A stretch of DNA of 14,049 bases from Moraxellaceae bacterium (GCA_003543245.1 DPJB01000036.1:26613-40661); one strand, 5' to 3'; positions 6,554 through 14,049 are shown, counted from the stretch's first letter. A program made the numbers and translations. Notes: generated by a model from the letters alone, not told the origin.

Positions 6554-7614
6554 GTGGTCACCCAGTGCCCGAGCGTTTCTGCTGCATCCGGTTTTTTGAC
6601 CAGATAGGCCGGCAGGATAACGCTGCGCAGCAATTCAAACAGGGCATGGAATTCCGGATAGGGTCTGGTTTCCGCGAGCAGGTAATTGAACACCACCGGA
6701 ATGTCCTGCAGGTACCCGTGCTTGCCGTCACGGATCGACAGTCGCGCAAAAATGCCGACCACCTTCAGATGACGCTGGGCACCCATCCAGTCAAACCAGC
6801 GCTGGAACATTGCGTCACTGGTTCCGTTCAGGCGGTGCTCCCGACGCAGCATGCGGGCAAAGTCACGCACCCAGCGCTCGACGTCGGCCTGCGGCCACAC
6901 AACATACGCATCACGCAGCAATGACACCAGGTCATAGGTCACCGGCCCGGTCACTGCATCCTGAAAGTCAATCACACCGATATCACCGTTATCCAGCAGC
7001 ATCAGGTTGCGCGAGTGGTAATCACGATGAACAAAAGCCTGCGGCTGCTCCAGCACTGCATCGGCAATCATGGCAAGCGCATTGGCCAGCACGGCCTCCT
7101 GCTCTGCCGTAAGGTCCAGACCGAGATAGCGGACCACAAACCAGTCCCGCAACAACCCCATCTCGTCGTTAAGCCGCTGGCGATCATAGGGCGGCAAGGT
7201 GTAACCCGGGACATCATCACACCCCAGCAAATGCACCAGCGCTTCCATGGCGCGACCATAAAGTTGGTCCACCGTGGCATCGGTCAGGGCCGGCCGCAAC
7301 AAGGCGTCCCCGAAGTCCTCCAGCAGCATGAAGCCCAGCTCAAAATCAGCGGCCAGCACCTCTGGCACATGCACGCCATGGGCACGCAGGGCCCGGGCAA
7401 TCGCCACAAACGGCCTTGAGTTCTCTTTCTCCGGGGGGGCATCAACCGCAATCAGGCTGCCGCTTTCCAGAGGCAGACGAAAGTAGCGGCGAAAGCTGGC
7501 ATCCCCGGAAACCGTCAGCAAATGCGCCACCGGCACCAGCTCCGGACGCTGCCCTGCCAGCCAGCCCCGGGCCCAGTTTTCCAGTTGCACAGCACGCTGA
7601 TCGACACCTTCCAT
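6550..7614 (-). CDS. amgK: N-acetylmuramate/N-acetylglucosamine anomeric kinase AmgK
   Basis: AmgK phosphorylates MurNAc (and GlcNAc) at the anomeric position, feeding MurU in cell-wall recycling. The 354-residue protein has the aminoglycoside-phosphotransferase (APH) fold: SGDASFRRYFRL (36-47) in the N-lobe, LLEDFGD (97-103) at the hinge, the catalytic loop FVHRDYHSRNLML (194-206; Asp198, Asn203) and metal-binding GVIDFQDA (213-220; Asp216). I choose the ATG at 7614, preceded by AGAGGA at seven bases. The frame extends to an ATG at 7662 and a GTG at 7668, but those lack a ribosome site and overlap or precede a good -10 box, so they may not be transcribed. A run of seven C (G on the + strand, 7433-7439) encodes conserved-looking Ala-Pro-Pro. 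Confidence 0.92.
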   Translation of the reverse strand: MEGVDQRAVQLENWARGWLAGQRPELVPVAHLLTVSGDASFRRYFRLPLESGSLIAVDAPPEKENSRPFVAIARALRAHGVHVPEVLAADFELGFMLLEDFGDALLRPALTDATVDQLYGRAMEALVHLLGCDDVPGYTLPPYDRQRLNDEMGLLRDWFVVRYLGLDLTAEQEAVLANALAMIADAVLEQPQAFVHRDYHSRNLMLLDNGDIGVIDFQDAVTGPVTYDLVSLLRDAYVVWPQADVERWVRDFARMLRREHRLNGTSDAMFQRWFDWMGAQRHLKVVGIFARLSIRDGKHGYLQDIPVVFNYLLAETRPYPEFHALFELLRSVILPAYLVKKPDAAETLGHWVTT

Positions 7615-7650
7615 TACAAAATCCTCTGGCCGCTCAAAAACAACTTGCCT

Positions 7651-7680
7651 ATTATCCGGCATCTTCACGTTTCAGCCCAA
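7651..7680 (-). promoter_or_regulatory. Candidate sigma-70 promoter of amgK-murU
   Basis: On the minus strand TTGGGC (7680-7675) and GATAAT (7656-7651) are 18 bases apart. The -10 matches the consensus at five of six positions; the -35 is weak (TTG only). Initiation near 7644 gives a leader of about 30 bases before the amgK ATG with its AGAGGA site. The -35 lies only eight bases from the lptD start codon, so the two divergent promoters must share or overlap within about 74 bases. Confidence 0.4.
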
Positions 7681-7688
7681 CCCAAACC

Positions 7689-10022
7689 ATGCCCCGTCAT
7701 CCACGTGCCGCCCTCTGGCTGGCGCTGTTCATTTCCCTGCCATCCGCAGCCGCCGACAAGGCGGGCAGCATCCGGCTGGGCTGGATGAGCCGGGACCAGA
7801 TCCAGAACCTGCCCGAAAACCAGCGGCCGCCGATGGATGCCACCTGCCCCGGGACGTGGATCACGCCAATTGCACCCGGGACCGTCGTGGGGCAACCCGA
7901 CCTGAGCGATGTCACCATTCAGGCCGACGACGTGCATTATGACCCGAATGACCTGTCCACCCTGCGGGGAAACGTCAGTATCACACAGCCAGGTCGCCGG
8001 ATTGATGCAGATAATGCCGAACTGACCCAGCAAGAGGGAAAAGGCCGCTTCACCGGGAACATCCTGATTGCAGAGCCGGGCCTGATCCTGACGGGTGATC
8101 AGGCCGAGTACGATTTTGCGACCGGCCGGACCAGCATCGAGCACACCGAGTTTGTGGCGTCCGCCATCAACGCACATGGCCGGGCCAACCGTATCGTGCG
8201 CGATGCCAATGGCCTCATCACGATTGCCCGCGGTGAATACACCACCTGCGAGCCCGAAGATCCGGCATGGCACTTTCTTGCCAGCGATATCCGCCTGGAC
8301 AACAGCACCGGACGTGGCGAAGTACGTAATGCCACCCTGCATGTGCAGAACGTTCCTGTACTTTATGTGCCCTACTTCAACTTCCCGATCGACGACAGGC
8401 GCCAGACCGGCCTGCTGACTCCCCGTTTTGGCAACACCAATGATGGCGGCTTCGACTTCGCCCTGCCCATCTATGTCAATCTGGCGCCCAACTACGATGC
8501 CACCGTGACACCACGGCTGATCACCCAGCGTGGCACCATGGTGGAAGGCGAGTTCCGCTACCTGTTGCCCTATGGCGGTTCAGGCAGCCTGCAAGGTGCC
8601 CTGCTGCCGTCTGACAAGCTCTATAACGATCAGGATCGCAAGAGCGCGTCCTGGAAACACAACGGAAAGCTCAGTGACAGCGTCCAGGTTCGCACCGACG
8701 TCAACTACGTCTCCGACAGTGCCTACTTTACCGACCTTGGTACCGACCTTAACCTGAGCAACACCACCCATCAGGAGCGGGTCGGGGAACTGCTATGGAA
8801 CAAGGGTGCCTGGTCCATGCTTGGCCGTGCCCAAAGCTTCCAGACCATTGACCCGTCAATCACCGACATCGACAAGCCTTATGCGCGCCTTCCACAGTTG
8901 CTGCTCAAGGGCGGCGACCAGGTCAGTGCCGGCTTTGAGCCACAAATGAGCACCGAGCTGTCATGGTTCGAACGTACCGTGGATGATGGCAGCGGCCCCG
9001 AGATCAATGGCGCGCGCTATCGCCTGGACCCATCGCTCGCCTACCGCATCGAAGAACCGTGGGGACATCTGACGCCAAAGATCAAGGCGGGTTCACTGCT
9101 GTACCAGCTGGAAGGAAGCGGCGTCACGGGGGATGAGGTACGCACGGTGACCGTGCCTGCATTCAGTCTGGATGGCGGCCTTGTGTTCGAGCGCGACCAG
9201 CCCGGATTCATCCAGACCCTTGAGCCCAGGGCCATGTTTCTTTATGCGCCCTACGAAGACCAGAATGATCTGCCGGTTTTTGATACGGCAAATACCACCT
9301 TTACCTACGCACAACTGTTTCGCGAAAGCCGCTTTTCCGGCAGTGACCGTCTGGATGACGCCAACCAGGTCTCGATGGGCCTGACCTCCCGCCTGATTGA
9401 TGGCGACTCCGGCAACGAGGTCGTGCGTGCATCGGTCGGGCAGATTCACTATTTCGCTGATCGCAAGGTCAATCTAAGCCCGTTGACGCCGATTGCAACC
9501 GAAACAACCTCCGGCCTTGCGGCCGAACTGGCGGCTCCGATCGGGCGTGGCTGGAGCGGGGCAGCGGATGCCCTGTGGACCTACGACCTCGAGCATGCGA
9601 GCCAGTACTCGGTTAACCTGAACTACCTGCCCGAAACACGTGATCGTCTGGCCAACATCGGCTATCACTTTCGCCGCGAAGACCTGGTGCTGGGGCAAAA
9701 GCCGGTACGGCAAGGCAATATTTCCTTTGTGCAGCCAGTCGGCGTGAACTGGCAGTTACTAGGGCTGTGGCAGTATGACTTTCGTAACCGCGAATCCCAG
9801 GATGCCCTGCTCGGGGTACAGTACGAAGCCTGCTGCTGGATAGTCAGGTTTTTTGAACGCCAGTTCCTGACCGACCCGGATGACATCAGCCCGGGGGCAC
9901 AACGCAAACGCAATGCATTTTTCTTTGAGGTTGAACTGAAAGGCCTCGCCGGCTTTGGCAGTGGCATCAGAAGCCTGCTCGGCCAGAATGTTTTCGGTTA
10001 CAACCAGTTGCTTGATCGCTAA
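7689..10022 (+). CDS. lptD: LPS-assembly outer-membrane protein LptD
   Basis: LptD with the lipoprotein LptE forms the outer-membrane translocon that places lipopolysaccharide in the outer leaflet. The 777-residue protein (E. coli 784) starts with a signal peptide: Arg residues, a hydrophobic core LWLALFISLP and an AAA cleavage site near residue 22. The periplasmic OstA/LptA-like beta-jellyroll follows (about 70-220), then the 26-strand barrel domain, with VLYVPYFNFPIDDRRQTGLLTPRFG (224-248) at the junction. Cys53, Cys187, Cys715 and Cys716 match the four cysteines of E. coli LptD that form the two essential non-consecutive disulphides. I start at the ATG at 7689 because the signal peptide begins there; the frame is open to 7416 but that part overlaps amgK. 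No clear ribosome site is visible. surA follows after 12 bases. Confidence 0.96.
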   Translation: MPRHPRAALWLALFISLPSAAADKAGSIRLGWMSRDQIQNLPENQRPPMDATCPGTWITPIAPGTVVGQPDLSDVTIQADDVHYDPNDLSTLRGNVSITQPGRRIDADNAELTQQEGKGRFTGNILIAEPGLILTGDQAEYDFATGRTSIEHTEFVASAINAHGRANRIVRDANGLITIARGEYTTCEPEDPAWHFLASDIRLDNSTGRGEVRNATLHVQNVPVLYVPYFNFPIDDRRQTGLLTPRFGNTNDGGFDFALPIYVNLAPNYDATVTPRLITQRGTMVEGEFRYLLPYGGSGSLQGALLPSDKLYNDQDRKSASWKHNGKLSDSVQVRTDVNYVSDSAYFTDLGTDLNLSNTTHQERVGELLWNKGAWSMLGRAQSFQTIDPSITDIDKPYARLPQLLLKGGDQVSAGFEPQMSTELSWFERTVDDGSGPEINGARYRLDPSLAYRIEEPWGHLTPKIKAGSLLYQLEGSGVTGDEVRTVTVPAFSLDGGLVFERDQPGFIQTLEPRAMFLYAPYEDQNDLPVFDTANTTFTYAQLFRESRFSGSDRLDDANQVSMGLTSRLIDGDSGNEVVRASVGQIHYFADRKVNLSPLTPIATETTSGLAAELAAPIGRGWSGAADALWTYDLEHASQYSVNLNYLPETRDRLANIGYHFRREDLVLGQKPVRQGNISFVQPVGVNWQLLGLWQYDFRNRESQDALLGVQYEACCWIVRFFERQFLTDPDDISPGAQRKRNAFFFEVELKGLAGFGSGIRSLLGQNVFGYNQLLDR

Positions 10023-10034
10023 GGACACCCCGTA

Positions 10035-11306
10035 ATGCGTTTTTTCACTGTTTTGCTTCTGCTGGCCAGCTCACTGGTCCATGCCGCATTCACTCCGATG
10101 GAACAGGTATCCGTCATTGTTGACGACAATGTCATCCTGAAAAGCGAGGTCGACAAGCGCATTCGTGATGTGGAATTCCAGTTTGCCAAACGCAAGGCCG
10201 CGCTGCCCCCCGAAGACATCATGCGCAAGCAGGTCATTGACCAGCTCATCATGGAAAGCCTGCAGCTGGCTCTGGCAGAGCGCGCCGGGATCCGTATCGA
10301 CGATGCGGCACTCACTGCCACCCTGACCAATATTGCCAAGGATGCCGGGCGCACCCTGCAGCAGTTCCAGCAGCAACTCGATGCCACCACGGGCTCCAGT
10401 TACAGCGAAGTCCGCGAGCAGGTCAAACGTGAAATGATGATCACACGCCTGCGTCAGCGTCGCATGCAGGACCGCATCCGTATCTCTGACCAGGATGTAG
10501 AAAACTTCCTCAGGTCGCCTGCAGGTCAGGCCGAAATTGCCAGCGAATACCGCCTAGGCCACATCCTTGTGGAAATTGCTGAAACCGCTACGCCCAAGGA
10601 CATCGCGGCAGCAGAGAAACGCATCAACATGGCCCGTGACGAACTGGCTGCCGGCAAGGATTTCGCACTGGTTGCCGCCACCTATTCCAGCGCAGAAACC
10701 GCACTCAAGGGCGGTGATCTGGGCTGGCGAAAGACCGCTCAGCTGCCAACGCTGTTTGCAGGCGCGGTGGAAACCATGAAGCCAGGTGAAGTCGCCGCAC
10801 CGATTCGCACGCCAGGCGGATTCCACCTGATCAAGCTACTGGAAAAGCGTGGCGCCGACATGGTGCGTGTTTCCCAGCGTCAGGCCCGTCACATCCTCAT
10901 CAAGACGACAGAAATCCTCTCCAGTGAAGATGCCCGACAAAAAATCGAAGACATTCGTGCCCGCATCAAGGCCGGCAGCAACTTTGCCGACGAAGCCCGC
11001 ATCCACTCGGATGATCCCGGTTCTGCACGTCAGGGCGGCGAGCTGGGCTGGGTGGGTGCAGGCGAAATGGTGCCGGAGTTTGACCGTGTCATGCAGTCAA
11101 TTCCGCTCAACACCGTCTCTGAAATTTTCCAGACCAGCTATGGCTGGCACATTCTCGAAGTCACCGGTGAGCGTGAACAGGATGTCAGCGCGCAGGTCCG
11201 CGCCAACATTGCCAGACAAGCGCTCTATAGCCGTCAGTACGACGAGGAGCTGGCCAACTGGCTGCGCGAGCTGCGGTCCGAGGCCTTTGTGGAAATCCGG
11301 AACTGA
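10035..11306 (+). CDS. surA: Periplasmic chaperone and peptidyl-prolyl isomerase SurA
   Basis: SurA escorts unfolded outer-membrane proteins, including LptD, through the periplasm to the BAM complex. The 423 residues begin with a signal peptide (MRFFTVLLLLASSLVHA, cleavage after Ala17). The N-terminal chaperone domain covers about 20-165 and contains VIVDDNVILKSEVDKR. Two parvulin domains follow, at about 172-271 (GHILVEI, GGDLGWR, GGFHLIKLLE) and 282-379 (ARHILIKT, GGELGWVGAGEMVPEFD, GWHILEVTG). A short C-terminal helix, needed by the chaperone core, ends the protein. AAGGA lies nine bases before the ATG. It is tightly linked to its client gene lptD and is closed by an intrinsic terminator. 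Confidence 0.96.
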   Translation: MRFFTVLLLLASSLVHAAFTPMEQVSVIVDDNVILKSEVDKRIRDVEFQFAKRKAALPPEDIMRKQVIDQLIMESLQLALAERAGIRIDDAALTATLTNIAKDAGRTLQQFQQQLDATTGSSYSEVREQVKREMMITRLRQRRMQDRIRISDQDVENFLRSPAGQAEIASEYRLGHILVEIAETATPKDIAAAEKRINMARDELAAGKDFALVAATYSSAETALKGGDLGWRKTAQLPTLFAGAVETMKPGEVAAPIRTPGGFHLIKLLEKRGADMVRVSQRQARHILIKTTEILSSEDARQKIEDIRARIKAGSNFADEARIHSDDPGSARQGGELGWVGAGEMVPEFDRVMQSIPLNTVSEIFQTSYGWHILEVTGEREQDVSAQVRANIARQALYSRQYDEELANWLRELRSEAFVEIRN

Positions 11307-11340
11307 TCTTGCCCGTCTCCCGACCCATCCCGGCCTGAAT

Positions 11341-11374
11341 GAAAGCCCGGCTCCTCGCCGGGCTTTCTCATTTT
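11341..11374 (+). terminator. Intrinsic terminator after surA
   Basis: An 11-bp perfect stem, GAAAGCCCGGC (11341-11351) and GCCGGGCTTTC (11357-11367), surrounds the loop TCCTC and is followed by TCATTTT. It lies 34 bases after the surA stop and 80 bases before pdxA, so it should end most lptD-surA transcription. Confidence 0.85.
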
Positions 11375-11397
11375 GCCGCCAAACTACGTAATCCTTC

Positions 11398-11425
11398 TTG
11401 ACCCCGCCGGCCTTCAGGCGACAAT
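11398..11425 (+). promoter_or_regulatory. Candidate sigma-70 promoter of pdxA-rsmA-apaG-apaH
   Basis: TTGACC (11398-11403) and GACAAT (11420-11425) are separated by 16 bases, matching the consensus at five and four positions. Initiation near 11432 leaves a leader of about 23 bases. The position directly after the surA terminator supports separate transcription of pdxA and its followers. Confidence 0.45.
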
Positions 11426-11454
11426 GCCGCTTTGATCGCTGCCGATAAAACTGC

Positions 11455-12444
11455 ATGCCCCTGCCCCGCATCGCCCTGACGCCCGGAGAGCCCGCCGGCA
11501 TTGGTCCCGACCTTATCGTGACGCTGGCCCAGACCGCCCGCCCGGCCGAGCTGATTGCCATTGCCGACCCCGACCTGCTGCTGGCACGTGCCACCCGGCT
11601 GGGCCTGCCCCTGCACCTTTACCCGTTTGATGCCGGCACGCCGCGCCAGCACACTGCGGGCACACTGGCTATTGTGCCGGTACCACTCGCCGCACCCGTG
11701 ACCCCCGGACAGCTGGATATACGCAATGCCCCGTATGTGCTGACCACGCTTAAGGAAGCCGGGGCAGGCTGCCTGGACACCCGCTTTGATGCAGTGGTCA
11801 CGGCGCCCGTGCAGAAATCCGTCATCAATGACGCCGGCATTGCCTTCAGTGGTCACACCGAATTTTTTCAGATGCAGGCAGGCGTACCGCGTGTCGTCAT
11901 GATGCTGGCATGCCCCGGCCTGCGGGTTGCACTGGCCACCACACATCTGCCGTTGCGTGCCGTCGCCGATGCCATCACGGTTGCACGCCTGCATGAAGTG
12001 CTGACCATCCTGGTCAGCGACCTGCGCCACAAGTTCGGCATCGCCCGGCCCCGGATACTGGTCGCCGGCCTCAACCCGCATGCCGGGGAATCCGGCCACC
12101 TGGGCCACGAGGAAATCGACACCATCATCCCGGCCCTGCAAACGTTCCCGGATCAGGACTGCGAGCTGATCGGCCCGCTACCGGCCGACACCCTGTTCAC
12201 CCCGAAATATCTTGATAACGCCGATGCCGTGCTGGCGATGTATCATGATCAGGGCCTGCCTGTGCTCAAGCACAAGGGCTTTGGCAACGCCGTGAACATC
12301 ACGCTGGGCTTACCCTATATCCGCACCTCGGTCGATCACGGCACTGCGCTGGATCTGGCCGGCACGGGACGCGCCGACAGCGGCAGCCTTGAAGCTGCCC
12401 TGCAATGCGCCCTCGACATGATTGCCACCAGGAGATCTGCATGA
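11455..12444 (+). CDS. pdxA: 4-hydroxythreonine-4-phosphate dehydrogenase PdxA
   Basis: PdxA oxidises 4-phosphohydroxy-L-threonine with NAD in the DXP-dependent route to pyridoxal 5'-phosphate. The 329-residue protein is full length. Family motifs are ALTPGEPAGIGPDL (7-20), VVTAPVQK (114-121), SGHTEF (132-137), ATTHLPL with metal ligand His164, GLNPHAGE with His209, AMYHDQGL with His264, and the C-terminal RTSVDHGTALD (290-300). The three His correspond to E. coli His166, His211 and His266. The ATG has no good ribosome site, so its initiation may be weak. The TGA overlaps the rsmA ATG (ATGA, 12441-12444). The orthologous order with surA and rsmA is common in gammaproteobacteria. Confidence 0.96.
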   Translation: MPLPRIALTPGEPAGIGPDLIVTLAQTARPAELIAIADPDLLLARATRLGLPLHLYPFDAGTPRQHTAGTLAIVPVPLAAPVTPGQLDIRNAPYVLTTLKEAGAGCLDTRFDAVVTAPVQKSVINDAGIAFSGHTEFFQMQAGVPRVVMMLACPGLRVALATTHLPLRAVADAITVARLHEVLTILVSDLRHKFGIARPRILVAGLNPHAGESGHLGHEEIDTIIPALQTFPDQDCELIGPLPADTLFTPKYLDNADAVLAMYHDQGLPVLKHKGFGNAVNITLGLPYIRTSVDHGTALDLAGTGRADSGSLEAALQCALDMIATRRSA

Positions 12445-13262
12445 CACGCCGTGTTGACGGCCATATGGCGCGCAAGCGCTTTGGACAGAACTTCCTGACC
12501 GATGAACGCGTGATTGCCGGCATCATCGCTGCCTTTGCGCCTGCCCGCGGCCAGAATGTCGTGGAAATCGGCCCTGGCCTTGGTGCACTCACACGTGAAC
12601 TGCTTGGCCATCTCGGCCGCCTGCATGTGGTCGAGCTTGACCGTGACCTTGCCGCGGCGCTCCCGCTCCGATTGATGAACGAGGGCGAGCTGGTCGTGCA
12701 TCAAAGTGATGCCCTCAAGTTCGACTTCCGCACACTGGCCACCGGCCCGCACAGCCTGCGCGTCATCGGCAACCTGCCTTACAACATCTCTACGCCCATC
12801 CTTTTTCACCTGCTGACACAGTCTGATGTCATCGCCGACATGACGTTCATGCTGCAGAAAGAGGTGGTGGAACGCATGGTGGCCGAGCCTGGTACCGGTG
12901 ATTACGGCCGCCTGTCGGTCATGCTGCAATACCGCTGCCAGGTAGAGTGGCTGCTGCATGTACCTCCGGAGGCATTCAGCCCGCCACCAAAGGTGGATTC
13001 TGCCGTCGTACGCCTGATCCCCTACGCAACACCACGCTATACTTGCAATGACGAGAGCAAGCTCCAGCACTTGCTGACGACTGCATTCAACATGCGCCGC
13101 AAGACACTGCGCAATGCGGTCAAGGGACTGATTCCGGCAGAATGGCTGGACGAAGCAGGTATTGATCCCGGACTGCGTCCGGAAGAAGTGACCGTCGCCG
13201 ATTGGGTGGCCCTGGCCAACCGGCTCGCCACCCATGAATCCACTGAAACCAGCCCATCATGA
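12441..13262 (+). CDS. rsmA: 16S rRNA dimethyladenosine transferase RsmA (KsgA)
   Basis: RsmA dimethylates two adjacent adenines near the 3' end of 16S rRNA (A1518 and A1519 in E. coli) using S-adenosylmethionine, a late step of small-subunit assembly. The 273-residue protein starts with RVDGHMARKRFGQNFL, much like E. coli RVHQGHLARKRFGQNFL, which supports the ATG at 12441 over the internal ATG of codon 9. It continues with the SAM-binding VEIGPGLGALT (41-51), VELDRDL (64-70), the target-base motif NLPYN (111-115), FMLQKEVVERMVA (136-148) and PPPKVDSAVV (181-190). AGGAG lies six bases before the start. Both ends overlap neighbours by ATGA, so it is coupled to pdxA and apaG. Confidence 0.97.
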   Translation: MTRRVDGHMARKRFGQNFLTDERVIAGIIAAFAPARGQNVVEIGPGLGALTRELLGHLGRLHVVELDRDLAAALPLRLMNEGELVVHQSDALKFDFRTLATGPHSLRVIGNLPYNISTPILFHLLTQSDVIADMTFMLQKEVVERMVAEPGTGDYGRLSVMLQYRCQVEWLLHVPPEAFSPPPKVDSAVVRLIPYATPRYTCNDESKLQHLLTTAFNMRRKTLRNAVKGLIPAEWLDEAGIDPGLRPEEVTVADWVALANRLATHESTETSPS

Positions 13263-13651
13263 ACAACAACATGGCAGCACACGAACACGACATCCGCGTA
13301 CAGGTAAAAAGCGAGTATCTGGCAGACCAGAGCAATCCGGCAGAGTCACGCTATGTCTTTGCCTATCACGTAAAAATCACCAACGAAGGTGAACAGCCCG
13401 CCCGTCTCCTCACCAGGCACTGGGTCATCATGGACGGCGAGGCCCGCACACAGGAAGTGCGTGGCGACGGCGTGGTCGGTGAGCAACCCAAACTGGCGCC
13501 GGGTGAAACCTACGAATACACCAGCGGCACCGTGCTGGACACCCCGGTGGGCAGCATGCAGGGTTCTTACGGCATGATCGACGAAGCCGGCCAGCACTTC
13601 GACGCACCCATTCCGGCCTTCACCCTCGCCATTCCGCGCGTACTGCACTGA
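13259..13651 (+). CDS. apaG: ApaG protein (fibronectin type III-like, Co2+/Mg2+ efflux-associated)
   Basis: ApaG is a small cytoplasmic beta-sandwich protein of poorly defined function, conserved beside apaH and rsmA and linked by E. coli genetics to Co2+ tolerance. The 130 residues include the family's typical blocks: SEYLADQSNP (18-27), FAYHVKITNEG (34-44), LLTRHWVIMDG (50-60), the loop VRGDGVVGEQP (66-76), YTSGTVLDTPVGSMQGSY (87-104) and FDAPIPAFTLAIP. The ATG overlaps the rsmA stop (ATGA). A second ATG four codons on would give 126 residues, the commoner length; neither has a clear ribosome site, so coupled initiation at 13259 is favoured. Confidence 0.95.
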   Translation: MNNNMAAHEHDIRVQVKSEYLADQSNPAESRYVFAYHVKITNEGEQPARLLTRHWVIMDGEARTQEVRGDGVVGEQPKLAPGETYEYTSGTVLDTPVGSMQGSYGMIDEAGQHFDAPIPAFTLAIPRVLH

Positions 13652-13660
13652 GTCCTGCTT

Positions 13661-14049
13661 ATGGCGCTGTATGCGATTGGCGATGTGCAGGGTTGCCTGG
13701 AAGCACTGGAGGACCTGCTTGAGACAATTTCCTTCGACCCGTCCAGTGACCGGCTCTGGTTTGCCGGCGATCTTGTTGCCCGTGGCCCGGACTCTCTGGG
13801 TGTGCTGCGCCTGATCAAGGGACTCGGTAATGCCGCCGACAGCGTGCTGGGCAATCACGACCTGCACCTGATCGCCGCACGTCATGGTGGCGCCACACCC
13901 AAGAAAAAGGACAAGACGCTCCCTGTTCTTGAGGCGCACGACCGCGATGAACTGCTCGACTGGCTGCAACAGCGTCCCATGCTGCTGGAAAGTTCCGAGC
14001 ATGACTGCGTGCTGACCCATGCCGGCATTCCGCCCGACTGGTCGCTGGA
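13661..14049 (+). CDS. apaH: Symmetrical bis(5'-nucleosyl)-tetraphosphatase ApaH, N-terminal part (3' end outside window)
   Basis: ApaH splits Ap4A into two ADP and is reported to remove Np4 caps from RNA. The first 129 residues are present and open at the window edge. It belongs to the PPP metallophosphatase family: GDVQGC (7-12), GDLVARGPDS (36-45), GNHDLHL (64-70) and THAGIPPDW (119-127) hold the metal-binding residues Asp8, Asp37, Asn65, His66 and His120. The usual His of GDxHG is Gln10 here; as I recall, Pseudomonas ApaH has GDLQGC as well, so this is probably a lineage variant rather than damage. It starts nine bases after apaG with no evident ribosome site. Confidence 0.94.
   Translation, partial: MALYAIGDVQGCLEALEDLLETISFDPSSDRLWFAGDLVARGPDSLGVLRLIKGLGNAADSVLGNHDLHLIAARHGGATPKKKDKTLPVLEAHDRDELLDWLQQRPMLLESSEHDCVLTHAGIPPDWSL

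Noticed and set aside
7433..7439. Seven-G run in amgK as a possible phase-variation tract
   Set aside because: Seven bases is short for slippage control, and it encodes an Ala-Pro-Pro segment that looks conserved in the kinase.
7665..8342. 225-codon open frame antisense to the start of lptD
   Set aside because: The lptD reading is certain (signal peptide, conserved Cys53 and Cys187); the antisense frame lacks a ribosome site and motifs.
11368..12141. 257-codon open frame antisense to pdxA
   Set aside because: It begins inside pdxA, runs through the pdxA promoter region into the surA terminator, and has no recognisable domain.
12336..13235. 299-codon open frame antisense to rsmA
   Set aside because: It shadows the unambiguous rsmA gene in GC-rich DNA, shows no recognisable motif, and is rich in residues typical of antisense translation.
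13346..14020. 224-codon open frame antisense to apaG and apaH
   Set aside because: Both sense genes carry full family motifs; this frame is a shadow.

Overview
This window looks like ordinary chromosomal DNA from a gammaproteobacterium of the Pseudomonadales type, with moderately high GC by eye. The evidence is a Vfr/CRP C-terminus convergent with trpC, a TrpEGDC set beside gph and rpe, the MurU/AmgK cell-wall recycling pair (typical of Pseudomonas-like bacteria and absent from E. coli), and the conserved lptD-surA-pdxA-rsmA-apaG-apaH order. The genus cannot be named from sequence alone. I see no insertion sequence, prophage, CRISPR array, tRNA or rRNA, and no sign of recent gene transfer. 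Coding density is very high and no gene-free stretch exceeds 300 bases.

Layout. Bases 1-171 hold the C-terminus of a Vfr/CRP regulator on the + strand, followed by an 18-bp-stem terminator that also faces the end of trpC. From 239 to 7614 every gene lies on the minus strand; in transcription order they are amgK, murU, rpe, gph, a probable Trp-rich leader peptide, trpE, trpG, trpD and trpC. From 7689 to the right edge every gene lies on the + strand: lptD, surA, an intrinsic terminator and candidate promoter, then pdxA, rsmA, apaG and the start of apaH. Start and stop codons overlap at amgK/murU, rpe/gph, trpE/trpG, pdxA/rsmA and rsmA/apaG, which points to translational coupling.

How the genes work together. 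TrpE and TrpG form anthranilate synthase, and TrpD and TrpC carry the product on to indole-glycerol phosphate; trpF and trpBA are not in the window. AmgK and MurU convert recycled MurNAc to UDP-MurNAc. LptD is the outer-membrane LPS translocon and SurA is the periplasmic chaperone for outer-membrane proteins, so the divergent amgK/lptD intergenic region separates two envelope gene groups. PdxA makes pyridoxal phosphate, RsmA modifies 16S rRNA, and ApaG and ApaH form the usual accessory tail.

The most interesting non-standard element is a 15-codon ORF just upstream of trpE. Three of its last six codons are Trp and its stop follows the last Trp directly. Competing hairpins can be drawn around it, as expected for a trp attenuation leader, but no classical U-run terminator is visible. 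A second point is that trpE and trpG overlap directly here, whereas in P. aeruginosa the R/F-pyocin cluster lies between them. I found no convincing evidence of an undescribed multi-gene system.
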